From NCBI RefSeq assembly GCF_000648235.2, contig NZ_AP017977.1:2108001-2172000 (forward strand): a stretch of 64,000 nucleotides of DNA, in the 5' to 3' direction. Shown here piece after piece: positions 10,900-20,214 of this stretch; position 1 is the first letter of the stretch; the number at the start of each line of letters is the position of its first letter. The notes beneath the pieces are model-generated. The model searched no databases. It was given only the letters and a program-made list of their open reading frames with translations, and was not told the origin of the DNA. A program made the position numbers and the translations under genes. This stretch comes from Neochlamydia sp. S13 (GTDB lineage: Bacteria > Chlamydiota > Chlamydiia > Chlamydiales > Parachlamydiaceae).

Positions 10900-10983
10900 A
10901 TTTGTGGCCGTGCTAAGAATAGGTAGATAATCAGCTATCTTATCTATTGAAACGTATGCACGAGGTAATTGGCTTATTTTCAT
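10900..10983 (-). pseudogene. Detached 5' end of the disrupted DUF4116 gene
   Basis: ATG at 10981-10983, with AAAGG about 10 nt upstream, encodes MKISQLPRAYVSIDKIADYL then PILSTATN before running into the IS3 right end. It aligns with the head of the intact paralogue at 3286 (CSYIDKVADYIPIVSTITN). It keeps the original start, and presumably the promoter, of the gene whose body now ends at 9512. Confidence 0.8.
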
Positions 10984-11082
10984 AATAATATGCCTTTATT
11001 TTTATTTAGCTTAAATTTCTACTTTATTTGTTAATTCATTTAAAACCAATAGAAAAGCCCTCATTTAGCCCCTTAACAGAAA

Positions 11083-11343
11083 TTGTTCTTCTTATTGAGA
11101 ATAATTTCTCATAAAGCGCTAAAAGCTGCGATAAAAAGCCTTTATGAACCCTTAGTAAGTTCCTTGTTGCTGGAAACCCCTTGCGATTATATAAAATTAA
11201 ATTCCAAGAGTAGATATAAAGAGCTAAGAAACCAGCAAAATTTATTTCATCACCTAATAGTTAAAAAAAGAGCTTTTCTTAACAAACAAGATTTTGATAT
11301 TGTTAATGAAATTATAAGAATAATGTTTAGACCTTTGGAATAA
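11083..11343 (+). CDS. Hypothetical protein (86 aa)
   Basis: I do not recognise this frame. It would start at TTG 11083 without a clear Shine-Dalgarno and encodes a basic, Leu/Lys-rich, probably helical peptide (YIKLNSKSRYKELRNQQN, LIVKKRAFLNKQDFDIVNE). It ends 15 bases before the next gene and may be co-transcribed with it. It could also be a remnant of a longer gene. Confidence 0.35.
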   Translation: MFFLLRIISHKALKAAIKSLYEPLVSSLLLETPCDYIKLNSKSRYKELRNQQNLFHHLIVKKRAFLNKQDFDIVNEIIRIMFRPLE

Positions 11344-11358
11344 AGATGAGCATATTGC

Positions 11359-11952
11359 ATGGGTATTAAAAAAATTTTAGAGAGTGTATCTTCATTTACC
11401 GAGTTAAAACCCTTAGCTTGTAAGGCGAAAGTCCATGTTTCTTTTTGGGGAACTCGCTATATCACTGTTTTAGGTTACGCGGGTACCTTGCCTATAGATG
11501 CATTAGCAGGTAAAGTTTTGGAGTTAGTGAAAAAAAATCCTCATTTCGACGAGACCGAGAGGGAATGTGGTAAAGCTATTGTTTATCCTATTGATATGCT
11601 TTATAGAAATAGTGATAGAATGGCAAAGATCCGTAATTGCTTTACAAGATTACTTCTTTTCTTAAGATTACTTCCTATCAAGATAAAACCTCGACGTAAT
11701 GATATACCATGGCGTTGGCGCGAGTGTGATAGCCCCTGGTATACCTTTGATTATACGGATGGATATTATAAAGTGTTTTATTACTATACTCGAAAGCAAT
11801 ATGAAATAGCCTATCGAGAGCCGCTTGGATGGAGCGGTGGTCATAAACGCTTAAATGGATTGGATGACAATTATTGGTCGGGAAAAGGGTATAAATATTC
11901 TTGGCCCGAAAGTTTAGGGATAGGATTAGAGAAAATAAATGATTCTTTTTAG
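11359..11952 (+). CDS. Hypothetical protein (197 aa)
   Basis: ATG at 11359 with a weak purine-rich stretch upstream. No family was recognised. The composition is that of a folded, aromatic-rich protein: HVSFWGTRYITVLGYAG near the N-terminus, and a C-terminal half rich in Tyr and Trp (WRWRECDSPWYTFDYTDGYY, YYTRKQYEIAYREPLGWSGG). There is no signal peptide; one hydrophobic patch (RLLLFLRLLPIKI, about 95) may be amphipathic. A hairpin at 12035-12070 follows it. Confidence 0.6.
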   Translation: MGIKKILESVSSFTELKPLACKAKVHVSFWGTRYITVLGYAGTLPIDALAGKVLELVKKNPHFDETERECGKAIVYPIDMLYRNSDRMAKIRNCFTRLLLFLRLLPIKIKPRRNDIPWRWRECDSPWYTFDYTDGYYKVFYYYTRKQYEIAYREPLGWSGGHKRLNGLDDNYWSGKGYKYSWPESLGIGLEKINDSF

Positions 11953-12034
11953 TATATTTAAAATAAAGCTAAACTTTTTAAGATAAGCTCAAAATTTTAA
12001 ATATTATTTTCTTTTTCTTCTAGGTAAATTCCAA

Positions 12035-12070
12035 GGAAAGCTATTTAATTAAAAATTTTTATAGCTTTCC
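12035..12070 (+). terminator. Stem-loop after the 197-aa gene
   Basis: A perfect 10-bp inverted repeat, GGAAAGCTAT (12035-12044) and ATAGCTTTCC (12061-12070), encloses an AT-rich loop that can itself pair (AAAAATTTTT). It lies about 80 bases after the stop at 11952. There is no clear U-tract, so it is a possible terminator rather than a certain one. Confidence 0.45.
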
Positions 12071-12416
12071 CACAAATCCTCTTGGAAAAAACCTTATGGT
12101 TCAAGCCTCCTCTCCAGCAGCCTGTGTTCTAGGCTTAACTGTTCTATGTATATTCCCGATCTTCCAAGCTCGCTGTCGTGCAAGATGATTTAAAGCATTT
12201 TTTGCTCTGAGGCAAATTTTTAAAGGCTTTTTTCTCAAACAACGCTGCCTTTTTAAATTCCCCTTGGACGGCAAGCTTAACCAAAAGCATCCTTTTATGA
12301 AAGCTATCCAAGTTGATTGAATGGAAGCTGTAAGGAGAAATCATTAGACCTCTTTCGAAACTGGAATAAAATGTAAACTTTAGTAAAATGGTGACTCAAC
12401 ATTTAAAGGAGGCATC

Positions 12417-12854
12417 ATGAAATTTGATAAGATAGAGAAATTAGATGATGAACGATTTCGCAGATTGACAGGGGTAAAGCGTGGTACCTTTGATAAGATG
12501 GTGCAAATTTTACAGCAAGCCGATGCGGCCAAGAAGATTAAAGGCGGGCGTAAATATAAACTACGTTTAGAAGACATGCTGCTAATGACCTTGGAATATA
12601 TGCGAGAATATAGGACCTATTTCCATATTAGCCAAAGCTATGGAATCAGTGAAAGTTCAGCTTATAAAGCGGTGAAATGGATTGAAGATACGTTAATCAA
12701 GCATCCAGATTTTGCTTTACCGGGGCGTAAAGAGCTTTTGAAAAGCGATACGGAATATGAGGTTATTTTAATTGATGCTACAGAAACGCCTATTGAGCGC
12801 CCTAAAAAAAACAAAAGCGCTATTATTCAGGGAAAAAGAAAAAACATACCCTAA
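12417..12854 (+). CDS. IS5-family transposase, first frame
   Basis: ATG with AAAGGAGG upstream. The 145-residue frame contains the HTH_Tnp_4 region (LDDERFRRLTGVKRGTFDKM, SISESSAYKAV-like ISESSAYKAVKWIED) and the first catalytic Asp in VILIDATETPIERP. Immediately after that Pro codon comes an A8C run (12804-12812). A -1 shift there joins it to the second frame, so the zero-frame tail after 12809 is probably not the functional C-terminus. Confidence 0.85.
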   Translation: MKFDKIEKLDDERFRRLTGVKRGTFDKMVQILQQADAAKKIKGGRKYKLRLEDMLLMTLEYMREYRTYFHISQSYGISESSAYKAVKWIEDTLIKHPDFALPGRKELLKSDTEYEVILIDATETPIERPKKNKSAIIQGKRKNIP

Positions 12855-13243
12855 AGACCCAAGTTGTAGTCGATAAGAAGAGTAAAAAAGTAATTTGTAC
12901 CTCATTTGGCAACGGCAAAAAGCATGATTTTAGGCTATTCAAAGAATCACAGGTTAAAATCAATCCACAAATAAGAGTGTTAACCGATTCAGGATATCAA
13001 GGATTAACAAAGCTGCATGCCCAAACCCAGATGCCCAAGAAAAAAAGTAAGAAGAAGCCTTTAACTCAAGAGGATAAAAGAACAAACCAAAGTTTATCCA
13101 GAGAAAGAGTTGCCAATGAAAACGTCATTGGCCTCCTTAAGCGATTTAAAATTATAGCCGATCGCTACAGAAATAGACGTAAAAGATTTGCACTTCGCTT
13201 CAACTTGATTGCAGCAATCTATAACTGGGAATTAAATACGTGA
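12809..13243 (+). CDS. IS5-family transposase, second frame (entered by -1 frameshift)
   Basis: After slipping -1 on the A8 run the frame reads KKKQKRYYSGKKKKHTLKTQ, then VLTDSGYQGL (second Asp) and RVANENVIGLLKRFKI (catalytic Glu), ending at TGA 13241-13243. This is the classic DDE_Tnp_4 C-terminal half. The fused product would be about 275 residues, the normal size for the family. The first ATG inside this frame is at 12977, downstream of part of the catalytic domain, so independent initiation there would not give a working enzyme. Confidence 0.8.
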   Translation, partial: KQKRYYSGKKKKHTLKTQVVVDKKSKKVICTSFGNGKKHDFRLFKESQVKINPQIRVLTDSGYQGLTKLHAQTQMPKKKSKKKPLTQEDKRTNQSLSRERVANENVIGLLKRFKIIADRYRNRRKRFALRFNLIAAIYNWELNT

Positions 13244-13260
13244 GTTTCGAAAGAGGTCTA

Positions 13261-13732
13261 TTAAGAAAGCTCAAAAACAATAGCGGCAAAACATTGTAGT
13301 AGCCTCTGTAGATAAAGGCTTTCCAAGCCCTACGGCTGAAGGCAAAAGCATATTTATTTATGAGCAAAGAAAAGGCCTAATACGTTTAAAAAAAACTTAT
13401 CTACATAACCCTCCCTCTGAAAGATGTCTCTCTAATTAATGAGAGGGATTTTATGAAGTACAGGGTTATATAAGAAGTAGCTCAAAAGCGTATAATCCAC
13501 TGAACCAAAAACTTAAACTAAAAAGACACCAAGCGATGAAATTCCCCCCTGTGGCCCACCTAAGGACTGTTTATTGATAGCGTCCTTTCTTATTATTAAT
13601 TCTCTTCTATAGCTATTCAAGCTTTTATAATTTTTTTACCTTAGGAAAGGTAAAGGACTTAAGAAGCCGTCAACTTTTTGCTTCTCTAGCCGTTAATGTT
13701 TTCCTATAAAGGGCTGATAAAGAGATCATTAG
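13261..13732. other. Intergenic, no gene seen
   Basis: About 470 bases between the IS5 copy and the ankyrin-gene terminator. Frames are short and closed, with no Shine-Dalgarno/ATG pair leading to a credible protein. Nothing else was recognised. Confidence 0.5.
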
Positions 13733-13766
13733 AGAAAAGGATACGGAGCCCTCTATATCCTTTTCT
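13733..13766 (-). terminator. Stem-loop downstream of the ankyrin gene
   Basis: An 11-bp perfect stem, AGAAAAGGATA (13733-13743) with TATCCTTTTCT (13756-13766), begins six bases past the ankyrin stop codon on the minus strand. On that strand the descending arm is T-rich (TATCCTTTTCTC), so it can act as an intrinsic terminator. Confidence 0.6.
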
Positions 13767-13771
13767 AAGCT

Positions 13772-16700
13772 TTAGACCATCTTCTTTAAGTCCTTGTAAA
13801 TTTTAGGTAAGGTATGTTTAATAGAATGTTTACGATGGGTCATGCCTCCCATAGAAGGAAGAAATTTTTCCACTGTGCCTACATAAGGTACATTTTGCTT
13901 TGTATATCCTCCAGAAATGCAATACCACACATTTTCTTCCCAATGTTGGTTATCCATATAATGCAAAAGAGCTTGAATATTTCCCTTATTACTTGCATAA
14001 AACCTAATAAATGTGTCAATCATTCCTTTTCTATCTTCCCAAAAGCTTTTTAAACGATCTTGCAAGCTAGAAGAACTATTTACATTTGCGGCCCAATTAT
14101 TTTGCCATGAGCACCTTGCGCTAGCCTCATTAAAACTATCGGTCCATAATTTATCAAAAATAGCAAGAAGAGGCCATCCGCCATGAGATTTTGCCTGCTT
14201 TACGGCGGCACCAGCTTTGAGTAAAAGAAAAATCTTTTCAAAAGTATCCTGTTCTATTCGGAACCAATTTTGAAGAAATATTAAATCTAGAGCCGTGTTG
14301 CCATACTCATCTGGATGATCAACAGGCCAACATTGATAACCGATAAGCTCGCGAAGAATTTCAGGTCCTGCATATTGCGTAGCAAAGTGAATAGGAGTAT
14401 GCCCCTCTTCGGTAAGAGGTGCCAAGATTTTTCTCTCACATAATTTGTAAAGCTGGGAAGGGTGTTTTAAGATAAAACTTTTCCATATTGCTTGTATAGT
14501 CGCCGGCTTTTGTACGATTGCTCCCTGTTCAATCAAATGAAGAATAGTGTCACATAGCTTAGAAGTAGCTTCTCCTTTAACTAAGATGTCTATTGCTGCT
14601 AGTTGGTTAGCATTTATTACATTAATATTACTTATTCTCCGAGAGGACAAATACTTCATTACCTCTAAAGCTTGACGCTCAGCAGCCTTATGAAAGATTG
14701 TATTTTTTGAAGCATCCATCCTATTCAAGTCCACCCATTTTTGCTCATGGATAATTCGCAAGCAATCGTCATTGTAATAAGCAAATTTTAATAATTGATC
14801 AGCTTCCTCAGCTGTAAAGGTGATAGGGGCCTTACTCTTTGATAAAAGCCAATGAAGGGTGTCACAACCCCCCGATCCAAAACAATGCCAAATCACCATA
14901 TTAGGCATTTTTTGGAATAATTCAAGGAGATAGGCTTCATCTTTTAAACTTTTAGCTCTATTCCAGATTAGTTCAAGCTGATCTGATGAAAGGCCTTGTG
15001 CTTCTGCTTGCAGAAGCACTTGAATACAAGAAATAATTTCATCTGGATCACAAGCTTTTTCCTGTACCAGCTGTAAGGGGGCCAGGCCGCTTTTATTAAG
15101 AGCATTGACATCCATTTGTTGTTGGATAAAATACTTTAAAACCTCAACATTAAGAGCTTTGGCAGCCAGATGCAAGCCACTATTATCTTCTTCATCCTTT
15201 AATGTATGATCAAATCCTTCTTTTATTAAAACTTGGACCGCCTCTACTGAGCGGCTACAGGCAACGCTCCATACCTCTTGTAATTGTAAAGATGAAAGGG
15301 TGGTAAGTGCACGAGGAGAGGTTTTTAATAAATTGGCTAGCACTGAAGAAGATTGATAGCGCACGGCATACATAATTTTTTGAGGAATAGTGAGCATGGA
15401 AGAAGCTTCTTTAATAGCTTCTTCAATCCCAAGCTCTTGAAACTCAGCTTCTTTTAATCGCAGGCTAGCATCCACTATCTTTTCTAGCCAATGTTTAATG
15501 AAAAAGTTTCCCTCCTTGCCTAACTTAGGGAGGCTACCAGGTAAAGGAACAACCTCGTATCGATTATTTAAAAGTGCATCAGCCACTGAAAAAAGCTGAT
15601 GATCAATAGCGATGAGGAAACATTCTTGGTCAGGTTTTGCTCCTATTAAAACTAGATGGCTTACAAAGTCCTGGTCTTTTAATTTTAAAGCTTCCTTAAG
15701 CAGTTGAGTAATCCCTTCTTTCTCTATGTGGGCAACAGAATCCATCTTTAAAATTTCTTCTCTTTTAATCTTATAAAGATCATCCGAAGAAATTTTTGAA
15801 AACTCATCTTTATCTTTGCCAGCATTTTTTCTAAAGAATCTTCTTAAATCATAGTTTTTACCTTCTAAAACAACTTTGGGCAGCGAATCTGTTGTAGAGG
15901 CTGAGCATATAAAGCTTCCACTATCTAAAAAAAATTTAAGAGTCTCTTCTGCAGCTGCGGATAAACTAACTTCTTTAGCCAGTTCGTTGCATAGTTTATA
16001 TAAAGGTGTCTCTCCCCTACTATCATATGTCTGTAAAACTTTCTGTAGATCTCCCTTCTCTGCATATTTTTGGCTAATGTGCTGAATTAGCTCATAATCA
16101 CACCAGTTAGCAGCAGCATGAAGCATAAAAGTTTCTTTCTTAAATTTAGCTTTTTCTAATCCCAGCTCAATTAGAACGCGGAGCATAGATGAATCTTTAT
16201 AATCGAGAGCTATTTTTAAAAGATAAGGAACGGACCCGGCGTATTTAAAATCATAATCAAGCGATATAACAGCTTTTATGCCTTTAATGTCATGCATTCC
16301 TATTACAGTTTGAATACGTGTCATCATCGAAGTAAGGCTATTAAATAGACATGCCCAGCGATCTGTGTCTGGATGATCCCATAATTTTTGTAAGTTTGGC
16401 TGCTCTATTAAATGCCGTTTAAAAGATTTATGTTGCCACTTTTTTTCATAGGCGATAAATAGCCCCGCAATATCATCTCTACCTATATTAATCGCTATTG
16501 TTAAAGGATCATACGTTTCTGTAGGATCAAACTTCCAGGTACGAATGGCATGCACAAGCAAAGTCATAACTCCTAAACGATTAGCTTTTTCTACTAAAAT
16601 GGCTAAAGGAGTTCTTCCCATAGCATTTTTTTTATTTATTCCTGGTGATCCGCGGCAATGCTCAAGCATGCTACGCAAGATGTCTACATCTCCATTGTGA

Positions 16701-16969
16701 CAAGCTAGGTGAATAATGGACTCATTGTCTATATTGACGGGAGGACTAGACAAAACCCAATTCGTCATCTTTTTTAGGAAGAATAAAGTGGCTTCTTTTT
16801 GATTGGATCGACAGGCATAAAATAAATGCGAATCGCCAAAACGATAATCAGCATGAGGCTTGTAAACCCATTTTTTGTCTTTTTTAGTATTAAGCTTTAC
16901 GTGAGGCTGGCTAAATTCTTTTCCCTCAGGTGTCACATAAAAAGGTTTTGATTGAAGAGGAGCTTCCAT
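13772..16969 (-). CDS. Large ankyrin-repeat protein
   Basis: I place the start at ATG 16967-16969 because AGGA lies 7 nt upstream; the frame is also open from 17026 but without a Shine-Dalgarno there. The product is about 1065 residues, with divergent ankyrin units scattered along it: SIIHLACHNGDVDILRSMLE near the N-terminus, then NSGLHLAAKALNVEVLKYFI, NTIFHKAAERQALEVMKYL and HTPIHFATQYAGPEILRELI toward the C-terminus. Many intervening helices look like decayed repeats. There is no signal peptide or membrane segment. Ankyrin proteins of intracellular bacteria are often T3SS or T4SS effectors binding host proteins; that is inference here. It lies downstream of rtcB on the same strand with about a 130-base gap and may be co-transcribed. 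Confidence 0.85.
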   Translation of the reverse strand: MEAPLQSKPFYVTPEGKEFSQPHVKLNTKKDKKWVYKPHADYRFGDSHLFYACRSNQKEATLFFLKKMTNWVLSSPPVNIDNESIIHLACHNGDVDILRSMLEHCRGSPGINKKNAMGRTPLAILVEKANRLGVMTLLVHAIRTWKFDPTETYDPLTIAINIGRDDIAGLFIAYEKKWQHKSFKRHLIEQPNLQKLWDHPDTDRWACLFNSLTSMMTRIQTVIGMHDIKGIKAVISLDYDFKYAGSVPYLLKIALDYKDSSMLRVLIELGLEKAKFKKETFMLHAAANWCDYELIQHISQKYAEKGDLQKVLQTYDSRGETPLYKLCNELAKEVSLSAAAEETLKFFLDSGSFICSASTTDSLPKVVLEGKNYDLRRFFRKNAGKDKDEFSKISSDDLYKIKREEILKMDSVAHIEKEGITQLLKEALKLKDQDFVSHLVLIGAKPDQECFLIAIDHQLFSVADALLNNRYEVVPLPGSLPKLGKEGNFFIKHWLEKIVDASLRLKEAEFQELGIEEAIKEASSMLTIPQKIMYAVRYQSSSVLANLLKTSPRALTTLSSLQLQEVWSVACSRSVEAVQVLIKEGFDHTLKDEEDNSGLHLAAKALNVEVLKYFIQQQMDVNALNKSGLAPLQLVQEKACDPDEIISCIQVLLQAEAQGLSSDQLELIWNRAKSLKDEAYLLELFQKMPNMVIWHCFGSGGCDTLHWLLSKSKAPITFTAEEADQLLKFAYYNDDCLRIIHEQKWVDLNRMDASKNTIFHKAAERQALEVMKYLSSRRISNINVINANQLAAIDILVKGEATSKLCDTILHLIEQGAIVQKPATIQAIWKSFILKHPSQLYKLCERKILAPLTEEGHTPIHFATQYAGPEILRELIGYQCWPVDHPDEYGNTALDLIFLQNWFRIEQDTFEKIFLLLKAGAAVKQAKSHGGWPLLAIFDKLWTDSFNEASARCSWQNNWAANVNSSSSLQDRLKSFWEDRKGMIDTFIRFYASNKGNIQALLHYMDNQHWEENVWYCISGGYTKQNVPYVGTVEKFLPSMGGMTHRKHSIKHTLPKIYKDLKKMV

Positions 16970-17098
16970 GTATAGATCCTTAAATGGTAAATTTTTCTCT
17001 AAAATTCCCCTTATACAAAAACTCATTTTTTAAGAAAATTATTTATTTTTTGAGGTAAACTTTTTGGCTTTACTTAAAGATTTTATAGATCTTTACCA

Positions 17099-18508
17099 TT
17101 ACTCACCTTCTACAATTCCTTGAGGCAATGAAGATAGTGAGCTTAAGCTACCTTCAGCGGCCATGCGTACAATTTTTGGCTGGAATTTTCCTATTACATC
17201 AACTAAATCTTTCTGCTCTTTCATGACTGCCTCGATAGGTTTATAAGCCTGAGGTGATTCGTCTAATCCCCCGCCTATTAAATCTATACCCTGCTTTAAT
17301 AAAGAATTGAGATGCTGTTCTAAGGAAATCGTTTTTTTTGCTTTAGTGCGCGCCATTTGGCGGCCGCTGCCATGCGAAGCAGAGCTTAATGAATCTAGAT
17401 TGCCCTTACCTACAACCACATAGCCGGCATCAGCCATCGTTCCTGGAATAATCCCTAAAACACCTTTTCCACTAGGTGTTGAACCTTTACGATGGACGAT
17501 AGCCTCTTTTTCCTTTCCCTGCACATGAATCTTTTCCCGCCAAGCGAAATTATGGTGATTCTCCACCGTAGCAATGGGAGCTATTCCTACTGCCTCTGCT
17601 ATTCTTTGGTGAATAACATGGTGATTGGCAGAAGCAAATTGCCCTGCCAGCTGCATCGCCTCCCAATACTCTCTACCTAGATCATGATCAAGAGGTAGCC
17701 AAGCTAAATGCTTAACAGAATGGTCCAATTCTCTTAGCTGGGCCATGGCCATCTTAGTATAATAATCAGCTATTTTAAAACCCACTCCTCTTGAACCACT
17801 GTGTGAGAGCAACGCCAGGTAAGTTCCCGCCGCAAGCTTAAAAGGATTTTCTGTCTCAAAAATTTTTAGCTCACCCCATTCCACGAAATGATTTCCTCCC
17901 CCACTCGTACCAATTTGGTAAATAGCCGTTTGCCTTAAAGAACGTATCAATGGGGAAAGTTCCCAATGGGATTTTTCTAATATTGGATGGTCGATTTTAC
18001 CTTTGTGGATGCCGGCAGCGCCTGCACCAAATACAGTATTATTTAGCAGAGCTGAATAAAGGTTTTTATACTCAACGCTCGTAGGATTTTCTAAAACATG
18101 TGCCGGGAGAGGGTAAATGGTCAGCTTCATCCTACAAGCAATATCGACCCCTACGGCATAGGGAATAACAGAATTTTCTGTAGCCAAAACTCCCCCGATT
18201 GGAAGGCCATACCCTAGATGCGCATCAGGCATCAAGGCCCCTGCTAGCGCTACAGGTAGACGAGCAGCTCTATCCATCTGGGCTATCGTCTCTGCTTCAA
18301 TATAATTCTCTCCCCAAACTTTATAAGGAACCGGTAAAGGGTGTAACAGCAAACTTCTTCTTATAGAGCCAAATTTATCTTCAATCGTTTTTAAGAAGGC
18401 AAGAGCTTTTTGTGGGCTTTCTTTCTTGTACAAAGTCCATGCTTTATCTTTTTCGGACGAAGTGAATATCTTTTGATCAAGTAATGCTTGAAATTCTTTC
18501 GGGTTCAT
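17099..18508 (-). CDS. rtcB: RtcB-family RNA ligase
   Basis: ATG at 18506-18508 with AAGG just upstream; 469 residues, close to the family size. RtcB joins 2',3'-cyclic phosphate or 3'-phosphate RNA ends to 5'-OH ends using GTP and Mn2+, in RNA repair. Landmarks are MPDAHLGYGLPIGGV (about 93-107), the metal-binding DIACRM with D122 and C125, GTSGGGNHFVEWGE, SHSGSRGVG, VENHHNF, HRKGSTPSGKG and the SHGSGR motif, whose His is the guanylylated nucleophile. All the expected catalytic residues seem present. No archease gene is seen beside it. Its presence upstream of an ankyrin gene is not explained by function. Confidence 0.92.
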   Translation of the reverse strand: MNPKEFQALLDQKIFTSSEKDKAWTLYKKESPQKALAFLKTIEDKFGSIRRSLLLHPLPVPYKVWGENYIEAETIAQMDRAARLPVALAGALMPDAHLGYGLPIGGVLATENSVIPYAVGVDIACRMKLTIYPLPAHVLENPTSVEYKNLYSALLNNTVFGAGAAGIHKGKIDHPILEKSHWELSPLIRSLRQTAIYQIGTSGGGNHFVEWGELKIFETENPFKLAAGTYLALLSHSGSRGVGFKIADYYTKMAMAQLRELDHSVKHLAWLPLDHDLGREYWEAMQLAGQFASANHHVIHQRIAEAVGIAPIATVENHHNFAWREKIHVQGKEKEAIVHRKGSTPSGKGVLGIIPGTMADAGYVVVGKGNLDSLSSASHGSGRQMARTKAKKTISLEQHLNSLLKQGIDLIGGGLDESPQAYKPIEAVMKEQKDLVDVIGKFQPKIVRMAAEGSLSSLSSLPQGIVEGE

Positions 18509-18846
18509 GCCAGCCTTTTATAATTAAAGGGTTTGAAGAGATGAATATATCCTAGATTAACTAGTAGTTTTACGCCTTATCCTACTTAAACAAACGAGTA
18601 AATTGTTTCCTCAGAGGATTAAGAAAAAAATTAATAATCCACTAAGCCATAAAAAATTTACAAGCTAGAGCTTTTAAAATTGAGTAAAAGCATCGTCTAA
18701 GGTAATAAGAAGTTCATTAAAAAACATCCACATTTTCTTATCACACGATGTTTAACTTCTTATTTTTTGAGAGGGGTAAAAAGTAAAAATGCATTTAAAA
18801 GCATTATAAACCTTTCCCTGTCTAGCTTGTCAAAGAAGTCTATCAA
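18509..18846. other. Intergenic between rtcB and IS5 copy 2
   Basis: AT-rich, no gene seen. It should hold the promoter of the rtcB-ankyrin pair on the minus strand; no clean -35/-10 pair stands out. Confidence 0.4.
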
Positions 18847-18918
18847 TAGACCTCTTTCGAAACTGGAATAAAATGTAAATTTTAGTAAAATGGTGACTCA
18901 ACATTTAAAGGAGGCACT

Positions 18919-19356
18919 ATGAAATTTGATAAGATAGAGAAATTAGATGATGAACGATTTCGCAGATTGACAGGGGTAAAGCGTGGTACCTTTGATAAGA
19001 TGGTGCAAATTTTACAGCAAGCCGATGCGGCCAAGAAGATTAAAGGCGGGCGTAAATATAAACTACGTTTAGAAGACATGCTGCTAATGACCTTGGAATA
19101 TATGCGAGAATATAGGACCTATTTCCATATTAGTCAAAGCTATGGAATCAGTGAAAGCTCAGCTTATAAAGCGGTGAAATGGATTGAAGATACGTTAATC
19201 AAGCATCCAGATTTTGCTTTACCGGGACGTAAAGAGCTTTTGAAAAGCGATACGGAATATGAGGTTATTTTAATTGATGCTACAGAAACGCCTATTGAGC
19301 GCCCTAAAAAAAACAAAAGCGCTATTATTCAGGGAAAAAGAAAAAACATACCCTAA
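18919..19356 (+). CDS. IS5-family transposase, first frame (copy 2)
   Basis: Protein identical to the first frame of copy 1: HTH region plus the first catalytic Asp (VILIDATETPI). The A8C run at 19306-19314 is conserved, so the -1 shift signal is preserved in both copies. Confidence 0.85.
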   Translation: MKFDKIEKLDDERFRRLTGVKRGTFDKMVQILQQADAAKKIKGGRKYKLRLEDMLLMTLEYMREYRTYFHISQSYGISESSAYKAVKWIEDTLIKHPDFALPGRKELLKSDTEYEVILIDATETPIERPKKNKSAIIQGKRKNIP

Positions 19357-19745
19357 AGACCCAAGTTGTAGTCGATAAGAAGAGTAAAAAAGTAATTTGT
19401 ACCTCATTTGGCAACGGCAAAAAGCATGATTTTAGGCTATTCAAAGAATCACAGGTTAAAATCAATCCACAAATAAGAGTGTTAACCGATTCAGGATATC
19501 AAGGATTAACAAAGCTGCATGCCCAAACCCAGATGCCCAAGAAAAAAAGTAAGAAGAAGCCTTTAACTCAAGAGGATAAAAGAACAAACCAAAGTTTATC
19601 CAGAGAAAGAGTTGCCAATGAAAACGTGATTGGCCTCCTTAAGCGATTTAAAATTATAGCCGATCGCTATAGAAATAGACGTAAAAGATTTGCACTTCGC
19701 TTCAACTTGATTGCAGCAATCTATAACTGGGAATTAAATACGTGA
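19311..19745 (+). CDS. IS5-family transposase, second frame (copy 2)
   Basis: Entered by -1 slippage at the A8 run; carries the second Asp (VLTDSGYQGL) and the Glu (RVANENVIGLLK). Identical to copy 1 in protein sequence. The first ATG in this frame is at 19479. Confidence 0.8.
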   Translation, partial: KQKRYYSGKKKKHTLKTQVVVDKKSKKVICTSFGNGKKHDFRLFKESQVKINPQIRVLTDSGYQGLTKLHAQTQMPKKKSKKKPLTQEDKRTNQSLSRERVANENVIGLLKRFKIIADRYRNRRKRFALRFNLIAAIYNWELNT

Positions 19746-19762
19746 GTTTCGAAAGAGGTCTA

Positions 19763-20214
19763 ATATCAAAAACTAAGTTACGAATAATCAAGCGGATGAG
19801 AGAAGAGCAGCTTGCCATTTGACCAAAAGTTATTGAGGGCAACTTATGTCTCTTAAGGAATTTGGGAGGATAATTGCTCATTTTGTAGAAGGCAAGTAAG
19901 GCTCTATTCTCTACCCCTCATCTAATAGATCCTTATCTAAAGCATAAAAAAACCCTAGCTTAATTTTTATTATCTCTTTATTTTGCTTACACAAAAGAGA
20001 CGCTGAAAAGTTAAAATTTTTGGTTTCACCTTTGATGAAAGCAAATGGTCTCCCTCGTTTTAAAGGTTTTACGTAATCTAAGGTTTTACGTAGCCTATTG
20101 CTTGTAAGGAACTCATCACAAAATTAAAGGACATCATTTATTTTTAATCTTTATTTTTGGCATTATTTTTGGTACATAAAATATCAGAGATGATTTAAAA
20201 AGGTAGGGATCCAT
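19763..20214 (+). promoter_or_regulatory. Leader region of the T3SS cluster
   Basis: About 450 bases with no gene. It must hold the promoter of the T3SS operon unless transcription enters from the IS5 copy. A GGTAGGG ribosome-binding site lies just before the chaperone ATG at 20215. The AT-rich stretch 20120-20190 is the likeliest promoter area, but no unambiguous -35/-10 pair was found. Confidence 0.35.

Larger units (their letters stand above)
12345..13260 (+). mobile_element. IS5-family element, copy 1
   Basis: 916 bases including flanking TA dinucleotides. Perfect terminal inverted repeats read TAGACCTCTTTCGAAACT on the left and AGTTTCGAAAGAGGTCTA on the right. TA at both ends is consistent with a TA target duplication as in IS427-type elements. 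It differs from the copy at 18847-19762 by only a handful of substitutions, so both moved recently. Confidence 0.92.
18847..19762 (+). mobile_element. IS5-family element, copy 2
   Basis: Same 916-base length, same perfect inverted repeats and TA flanks as the copy at 12345-13260. The few differences include the bases just before the ATG and a handful of silent third-position changes. The two copies are direct repeats bracketing rtcB and the ankyrin gene, so recombination between them could delete that 6.5-kb segment. Confidence 0.92.

Noticed and set aside
12144-12344. Minus-strand frame of 66 residues before IS5 copy 1
   Set aside because: No ribosome-binding site or family resemblance, and it abuts the IS end; it could be a gene fragment but cannot be supported.
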